From an uncultured Lachnobacterium sp. (lineage in GTDB: Bacteria > Bacillota > Clostridia > Lachnospirales > Lachnospiraceae), in assembly GCA_900549895.1 (NCBI GenBank), contig URQG01000034.1, forward strand, positions 1 through 12,138: DNA of 12,138 nucleotides, given 5' to 3'. Each line of letters starts with the position of its first letter. Positions within the stretch are counted from its first letter, which is position 1. Positions 7,384 to 12,138 of this stretch are shown here, one piece after another. Below the pieces are notes generated by a model. The model did not search any database. It saw nothing but the letters and a program-made list of their open reading frames with translations, and had not been told where the DNA came from. Both the position numbers and the translations under genes were made by a program.

Positions 7384-8355
7384 TTATTTAATAACCTGAA
7401 TAGATTCACGATCTGCGAATACTGCTACGAAGATCAGGAATACGATACCCTGAATGAGCTGCATCATCTGTGTTGTGAATCCCATCATAGTCAGTCCACT
7501 GTTGAGTACAACGTACAGGAGTGATCCGACGATGATATTTTCGAAACGAACCTTTGCTCCACCGGAGATAGGCATACCACCAAGTACCAGTGCGATCAGA
7601 ATCTGTGTCTCTAACTGGTTTCCGCCGGAAGATGTAACCGATCCGACCTTGATAACGTTAATAAATGCTGCAAATCCTGTGATTGCGCCTGCCAGAATAT
7701 AGATGAGAAATTTCATCTTGTCCGTGCGGATGCCGGAAAACATTGCTGCTTTCTCGCCGGCACCGATTGCCTTTAAGTAGGTTCCGAATTTGGTAAAACG
7801 GAATGCAACAAATCCGATTACCAGAATAACGATCGTACAGATTACTTTAAACGCTGTTGTATCATAATTGATCAGCTTTGCAGATCCCGCAACCGGTGCG
7901 TTTGTTGTAAGATACTTGATGAATCCGCGGAACAGGAACATCGTACAAATTGTTACAATGAAAGATTTGATCTTGCGGAATACATAAAAGTAACCGTTGA
8001 TTGCACCAATGATAGCTCCCGACGCAATACCTGCAAGGATTGCAAGCGGAATACTGTACTTGGAAACCACACACACAACGATGGAAGAAATTCCGAGGAT
8101 AGAGCCCTGAGAGAAATCCAGGCCTCCCATTGTCATAATAAAGAATACACCCATCGCTGAGATCATTGTCACATACACCGAAGAAAATGCCAGTGACATA
8201 TTGCCCATCATTCGAAATCCAGTCAGGAAATTGAATAAAAGAAAAATTACAACCAGTCCCACAACAGGAAGAAGGGAACGGATCAATGACATTGTTGATG
8301 CCTTTTTGAGCTGCTGCTCTTTATCGTTTGTGTTTACACTTGCTTGACTTCCCAT
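7384..8355 (-). CDS. CUT2-family sugar ABC transporter, second permease
   Basis: Integral membrane protein that forms half of the sugar channel of a CUT2 (RbsC/AraH/XylH-like, BPD_transp_2) importer. The 323 residues begin with a hydrophilic cytoplasmic leader of about 25 residues, then roughly ten hydrophobic segments (about 30-46, 56-76, 84-98, 101-123, 132-148, 168-186, 214-236, 250-262, 270-288 and 298-313). Family landmarks are GGLDFSQGS (77-85), the NGYFYVFRKIKSFIVT stretch, GTYLKAIGAGEKAA (the loop that contacts the ATPase) and LVLGGMPISGG (257-266). The AAGGAGG site overlaps the ATPase stop codon and lies 5 bases before the ATG, so the two genes are translationally close. It differs clearly from the other permease, implying a heterodimeric channel. 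The substrate is unknown. Confidence 0.93.
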   Translation of the reverse strand: MGSQASVNTNDKEQQLKKASTMSLIRSLLPVVGLVVIFLLFNFLTGFRMMGNMSLAFSSVYVTMISAMGVFFIMTMGGLDFSQGSILGISSIVVCVVSKYSIPLAILAGIASGAIIGAINGYFYVFRKIKSFIVTICTMFLFRGFIKYLTTNAPVAGSAKLINYDTTAFKVICTIVILVIGFVAFRFTKFGTYLKAIGAGEKAAMFSGIRTDKMKFLIYILAGAITGFAAFINVIKVGSVTSSGGNQLETQILIALVLGGMPISGGAKVRFENIIVGSLLYVVLNSGLTMMGFTTQMMQLIQGIVFLIFVAVFADRESIQVIK

Positions 8356-8365
8356 AGCTGCCTCC

Positions 8366-9865
8366 TTATACCATCATCGTAATCAGACCGTTCTCGTCGA
8401 GGTTCTGATCACGCTCAAGTTCTCCACTGATCCTGCCGTCCTTCATGATCATAATACGGTCACACATACCGATCAGCTCCATCAGTTCCTCAGAGATCAT
8501 AATGATGGATTTACCATTCTTTCTCATGCGATCCATTAACTGGTAGATATCCTGCTTAACCTTGATATCAATGCCTCGTGTCGGGCTGTCAAGTACGACG
8601 ATATCGGAATCTTTTCCGATCCATCTTGCAAGTACAACCTTCTGCTTGTTTCCGCCGGACAGGTTGGAAACGAACTGGTTGACATCAACCATCTTTACAG
8701 ACATCTGCTTTGCATACTTGTTTGCAAATTCTTTCTTTTTCTTATCACTGATCAGCTTTGCCGGTCCGGATAACGCATCGAGTGACGGAAGACAGATATT
8801 GTCGCCGATACTCTGGTTTAACACAACAGACTCATTATCACGATCCTTGGACGTATAGGCGATGCTGTGTTTGATTGCAGTCGGAATATCATTAATCTGC
8901 GTGCCGTCTGCCAGCTGTACGGTTCCGGTACGATCATAGGATGCTCCAAAGATTGCTTTACCAATCTCATGCATACCGGACTCGGAAAGTCCACCGAAGC
9001 CAAGGATCTCGCCTTTATGCAGCTCAAAGCTTACGTCCTCGATCAGTCCCGGTACAGTTACGTCCTTAACAGAAAGAACCACTTCATCGGAAACCTTCTC
9101 GCCGTAATCGCTGCGGTAGTAATCACCGGTAACCTCACGTCCTACCATCAGTTTCTTCAAATCATTCTCGTTGACATCCGAGCTCTTAACCGTATCAATG
9201 TATACACCGTCTCGAAGAATGGTGATCGTATCAGACTTCTCGAGAATCTCCGGGAGGTCATGCGAGATAAAGATAACGGTATTGCCGCTCTCCTTGATAC
9301 GTTTCATATGTTTGTACAGCTCCTCACGGCCTTCCTGCGAGAGTGCTGTCGTTGTCTCATCGATCACAACGATCTTTGGATCAAAATAGGTTGCCTTAAC
9401 GATCTCAACCAGCTTACGATCCTCGAAGTTGTACTCATCGATCATATCGGATGCTTTGATGCGCTCAAAGCCATACTGCTTTAACAGTTCGTTGGCTTTC
9501 TTGTTCATCGCATTGGTATTCTTGATTCCCATATGTACGAACTGATCCTCATGTCCGAGGAAGATGTTCTCTGCCACGGTCAGTCCGGACAGTGTACCAA
9601 GCTCCTGTACGATAATGGAGATTCCCTCTTCATTGGCCTCCACCTGATTCTTCGGGTGGACTTCCTTTCCGTCAAGAATGAAGGTTCCGCTTCCGATGCT
9701 GTAGATTCCTGTCAGCATATTGGTCAGCGTGGATTTTCCGGATCCGTTCTCACCGATCAACGCGTGAACCTCCCCTTTATTTACGTTGAAGGATACATTT
9801 TGCACAGCCTTGGTAATACCAAAGTTCTTGCAAAGATTTTTAACCTGTAATCTAACTTCACTCAT
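8366..9865 (-). CDS. CUT2-family sugar ABC transporter ATPase, two cassettes
   Basis: Cytoplasmic ATPase driving sugar import, built as two fused ABC cassettes (499 residues, normal for RbsA/XylG/MglA relatives). Cassette 1 has Walker A GENGSGKST (38-46, Lys44), the Q-loop Gln87, Walker B IVVIDE (Asp169, Glu170) and the switch His202, but its signature is replaced by YNFEDRK (145-151) instead of LSxGQ. Cassette 2 has a family-typical degenerate P-loop (GFGGLSESG, 290-298 region), an intact signature LSGGN (402-406), and a Walker B of VVLD followed by Ser427 where relatives have Glu. So only the composite site made of cassette-1 Walker motifs and the cassette-2 signature looks catalytic. AAAGGAGG lies 9 bases before the ATG. 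It is 19 bases after the first permease and 10 before the second. Confidence 0.95.
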   Translation of the reverse strand: MSEVRLQVKNLCKNFGITKAVQNVSFNVNKGEVHALIGENGSGKSTLTNMLTGIYSIGSGTFILDGKEVHPKNQVEANEEGISIIVQELGTLSGLTVAENIFLGHEDQFVHMGIKNTNAMNKKANELLKQYGFERIKASDMIDEYNFEDRKLVEIVKATYFDPKIVVIDETTTALSQEGREELYKHMKRIKESGNTVIFISHDLPEILEKSDTITILRDGVYIDTVKSSDVNENDLKKLMVGREVTGDYYRSDYGEKVSDEVVLSVKDVTVPGLIEDVSFELHKGEILGFGGLSESGMHEIGKAIFGASYDRTGTVQLADGTQINDIPTAIKHSIAYTSKDRDNESVVLNQSIGDNICLPSLDALSGPAKLISDKKKKEFANKYAKQMSVKMVDVNQFVSNLSGGNKQKVVLARWIGKDSDIVVLDSPTRGIDIKVKQDIYQLMDRMRKNGKSIIMISEELMELIGMCDRIMIMKDGRISGELERDQNLDENGLITMMV

Positions 9866-9884
9866 TGCTGTCTTCCTCCTTTCA

Positions 9885-10835
9885 TTACTTGACGATCTCG
9901 CCCTTGGTAGCCTTGGTTGTCACAGTAATGATGATAAGCAGTGCAAGTCCTGTGATAACGTCCTGAATAGCGGTTGGTGCTCCCAAAGCAATGAATCCGA
10001 AGAAGATAATGTTTATAACGAACTCACCGATGATGATTGCCGGAAGCGGCATTCCATATTTCTTAAATGCCAAGCCGAAGAAACATCCCATTGTTGGCAC
10101 GAAATTTCGGCTCATGGATGCCATACCTGTTACAGCGACCATAGATGAACCATAGCTGATCGTTAAGATTGCCATAACTCCGAGGAAGGCACCACTTAAA
10201 ATGAAAGCTACAACTTTGTATTTATTTACGTTGATACCCATGTTCTTGGCTACGAATTCATCGCTTCCGATTGCATAGGTGTATGTTCCGATTTTAGTAT
10301 AGTTTAAGAAAATGTAGGCTACAACACATGCTACCAGTGCAAGGATGATATCCCAAGGCATCTGTCCAAAAGCACGTAAGTTGGATGGAAGCGTCTGCTC
10401 CACACCGCCTGCAATATAGTTGGCCGCAGCTTCATAAATGAGAGCCAGACCGGTTGTTACGATCATGGACGGAATACGAAGCTTTACATAAAACATTCCG
10501 TTTAACGCTCCGACAATCGTTCCTGTAAGGATACATCCAACGATCAGTCCAAAATATCCGAGATTAAATCTTGTTGCGAATACGCATCCCACAATTGCGG
10601 AAAGCATAATGTTTGCGCCAATGGAAAAGTCAAACATTCCCATTACCATTACAAAGTAGAATCCTACGGCACCAACGGTTGCAATCAGGCTGGCCTGAAA
10701 ATAGTTGAGCATATTGCCAAAAGATCCAAAGTTATGTGGCGAAAGTATTTTAAAGATGGCCCAGGAAAGTACAACCAGACCGATCAGGATCAGATAGCCC
10801 ATTGCTTTTCCCGAGATTTTTTTAGTAGTACTCAT
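9885..10835 (-). CDS. CUT2-family sugar ABC transporter, first permease
   Basis: Integral membrane permease of the RbsC/AraH/XylH type (316 residues), with hydrophobic segments at about 12-32, 44-66, 73-88, 93-115, 121-140, 161-178, 207-228, 247-257, 262-284 and 292-306. Family landmarks are GMFDFSIGA (66-74, the counterpart of GGIDLSVG), LNGMFYVKLRIPSMIVT and the ATPase-contacting stretch GTYTYAIGSDEFVAKNMGI (183-201). The C-terminal GG-rich motif found in the second permease is replaced here by GCFFGLAFKKYGMP (250-263), so the two membrane subunits are not interchangeable and probably pair as a heterodimer, as in the FruF/FruG and YtfT/YjfF systems. A modest GAGG site lies 8 bases before the ATG. 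It follows the binding protein after a 107-base gap with a stem-loop. Confidence 0.93.
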   Translation of the reverse strand: MSTTKKISGKAMGYLILIGLVVLSWAIFKILSPHNFGSFGNMLNYFQASLIATVGAVGFYFVMVMGMFDFSIGANIMLSAIVGCVFATRFNLGYFGLIVGCILTGTIVGALNGMFYVKLRIPSMIVTTGLALIYEAAANYIAGGVEQTLPSNLRAFGQMPWDIILALVACVVAYIFLNYTKIGTYTYAIGSDEFVAKNMGINVNKYKVVAFILSGAFLGVMAILTISYGSSMVAVTGMASMSRNFVPTMGCFFGLAFKKYGMPLPAIIIGEFVINIIFFGFIALGAPTAIQDVITGLALLIIITVTTKATKGEIVK

Positions 10836-10886
10836 ATTCTCTACCTCTTCTTTTAGTCATTTCCGATTTGTTGTCATCTTTGATAA

Positions 10887-10920
10887 GAAAAGGTGACTTC
10901 GCAAGCGACGCCACCTTTTC
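10887..10920 (-). other. Stem-loop between binding-protein and permease genes
   Basis: Bases 10887-10895 and 10912-10920 form a 9-bp GAAAAGGTG/CACCTTTTC stem. The 16-base interior carries a further small stem (TCG/CGA, 10899-10901 with 10906-10908). On the minus strand the 3' arm is followed by TTATC, a weak tail. Such hairpins after binding-protein genes are known to protect the upstream mRNA or partly stop transcription, so that binding protein exceeds permease. That role is inferred here. Confidence 0.6.
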
Positions 10921-10942
10921 CAGTTTTCATTCTGTATGCCTT

Positions 10943-12109
10943 TTATTCAGCTGCACGAGCTGCTGCATCTTCGATAGAAACCTTAGCTGCAGTATTCTTT
11001 AATTCGTCAAGGCTTAATTTAGACATATCAACCAATTCCTCATCTGTGTATGGAAGCTGATCTACGAAGTACTCTTCGTATGCCTTGTAGTCATCTGCTG
11101 ATGATACATACAGGTATGGGAATGGAACATCCTCGAACTTGCCTCCGAAGTCTGAGTAGTTGCCCTTGATTGCGTTGTAAACCATCATGAATGCGATCAA
11201 CGGATCACAGTAATGTCCGCCGGACTCACCAGCCATAGATCCGTTCTCAAGTCTCTCTCCAAGGTCTGGAAGGAAGTCTGTAGATACGATATCGATATCC
11301 TGTGTCTTACCTGCACGCTCAACTGCTGCGATTGCTCCCTGAAGAGGATCTCCGCCGCCGCCTGCCGGAATTAATGCGTCAAGGTTCGGATCTGCTGCCA
11401 TAAGAGCCTCTGCTGCCTTTGAACCACCTTCAGAAGTTGTTCCTGCGTACTGCGGCTCAGAAAGTGTTGCCTGATCATCAGGATGCTCTTCGTTCCACTT
11501 GTCAACGCCTGCCTTGTAACCTTCCCATCTTCCGAGCCATGTAGCATCACCCTGCTCCCAGCCGATAAGACCGATGTTACGATCACCCTTATTTAAAAGG
11601 ATGTTTACAAGTTCCTCGCCGTTTGCCGGCTCGTCCTCATGTACAGCACCGATATAGTAATCGGAATCTGTAGCTGCCTGATAGATGTCTGCGCTGTTCT
11701 CCTGACTGATTACACGGAAGAACTGTGCAAGATATACTTTATTATCATTACATGTCTTGATTGCGGATGTCATTTCTGTATCAGATGAATTACAGATAAT
11801 AATGCCCTGGCATCCTGCTGCTGCAAGCTGCTCAACAGAAGCCGTAACCTTCTCAGACACATGTCCCTGATCTACATACTGAACTTCTACGTCCAAAGCC
11901 TTGGCTGCCTCATCCAGCATCTTCTTACACTGAGATCCGAGCACGTCGGTTGATGACCAGATGGAAACACCAATCTTGATCTTGCCGGATGAACTGTTTG
12001 CCGAACCTCCCTGTGTTGATGAACTTCCGCCTGTTCCGCAGGCTGTCATGCCAACTACCATGGTTGCTGCCAAAATGGCTGCTGTTACTTTTTTTAAAAT
12101 TTTCTTCAT
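10943..12109 (-). CDS. Sugar ABC transporter substrate-binding lipoprotein
   Basis: Extracellular ligand-binding lipoprotein (Peripla_BP_4/RbsB-like) that delivers a sugar to the permease pair. The 388 residues start with a lipoprotein signal: KKILKK, a hydrophobic stretch and a lipobox ending at Cys24 (GMTAC). A Gly/Ser linker (25-42) tethers the binding protein, whose first strand is KIKIGVSIWS. Typical family stretches are GCQGIIICNSSD (99-110), RNIGLIGW (177-184), LDALIPAGGGGDPLQGA (243-259) and IVSTDF (274-279). Aromatic residues around 184-195 and 205 are plausible sugar stackers. The start chosen is the ATG at 12109, 7 bases after AAGGGAGG; an in-frame ATG at 12130 would put that ribosome site inside the gene. 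It is the first operon gene in view; its promoter and operator lie beyond the window. The ligand is not identifiable. Confidence 0.93.
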   Translation of the reverse strand: MKKILKKVTAAILAATMVVGMTACGTGGSSSTQGGSANSSSGKIKIGVSIWSSTDVLGSQCKKMLDEAAKALDVEVQYVDQGHVSEKVTASVEQLAAAGCQGIIICNSSDTEMTSAIKTCNDNKVYLAQFFRVISQENSADIYQAATDSDYYIGAVHEDEPANGEELVNILLNKGDRNIGLIGWEQGDATWLGRWEGYKAGVDKWNEEHPDDQATLSEPQYAGTTSEGGSKAAEALMAADPNLDALIPAGGGGDPLQGAIAAVERAGKTQDIDIVSTDFLPDLGERLENGSMAGESGGHYCDPLIAFMMVYNAIKGNYSDFGGKFEDVPFPYLYVSSADDYKAYEEYFVDQLPYTDEELVDMSKLSLDELKNTAAKVSIEDAAARAAE

Positions 12110-12116
12110 ACGTCGT

Positions 12117-12124
12117 CCTCCCTT
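12117..12124 (-). promoter_or_regulatory. Ribosome binding site that fixes the binding-protein start
   Basis: Minus-strand AAGGGAGG lies 7 bases before the ATG at 12109-12107. It favours this start over the in-frame ATG at 12130, seven codons upstream, which would place the site inside the coding sequence. Confidence 0.8.
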
Positions 12125-12138
12125 ATACATACATAACG

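Noticed and set aside
8867..9484. 205-codon open frame on the plus strand opposite the ABC ATPase
   Set aside because: It is a shadow of a conserved gene with no domain of its own.
12110..12130. Upstream ATG for the binding lipoprotein
   Set aside because: AAGGGAGG falls inside this extension and is well spaced for the ATG at 12109, which also gives a normal lipoprotein signal peptide.
1..12138. CRISPR arrays, tRNA/rRNA genes, insertion sequences
   Set aside because: No regularly spaced repeats, no cloverleaf or rRNA-like stretch and no transposase coding sequence were seen.

Overview
The window reads as a chromosomal segment of a low-to-mid GC Firmicute, most likely a gut Lachnospiraceae (Roseburia/Agathobacter-like). 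This rests on the trigger factor-clpP-clpX-lon gene order, strong AAGGAGG-type ribosome binding sites, and a lipoprotein-based CUT2 sugar ABC transporter beside an AraR-type regulator. The family-level placement is an inference from style and synteny. All nine genes lie on the minus strand, so transcription runs from high to low coordinates.

The upstream half (12109 down to 7384) is a complete sugar-uptake operon: a lipoprotein substrate-binding protein, a first permease, a double-cassette ATPase and a second, non-identical permease. A stem-loop separates the binding protein from the membrane genes. A strong intrinsic terminator (7311-7363) follows the second permease, and only about 37 bases later the start codon of a GntR/LacI-hybrid (AraR-like) regulator appears, with no room for a separate promoter of normal layout. 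The sugar is not identifiable from the sequence. The regulator suggests a pentose such as arabinose or a related plant-polysaccharide sugar, as a guess.

The downstream half (6014 down to 284) is a housekeeping protein-quality-control cluster: trigger factor (tig), then clpP and clpX (the two parts of the ClpXP protease), then lon. tig has a clear extended -10 promoter at 6117-6146. Stem-loops lie in the tig-clpP and clpP-clpX gaps and over the lon stop codon. clpX and lon are only 16 bases apart, with the lon ribosome site in the gap. Together these genes fold new chains (tig) and degrade misfolded or tagged proteins (ClpXP, Lon).

Bases 1-271 downstream of lon hold no gene I can recognise, but they are dense in inverted repeats. 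They may be a structured RNA or an interspersed repeat element. I found no clearly new multi-gene system. The most noteworthy points are this structured region, the one-sided decay of the ATPase's nucleotide sites, and the dependence of the regulator on terminator readthrough.
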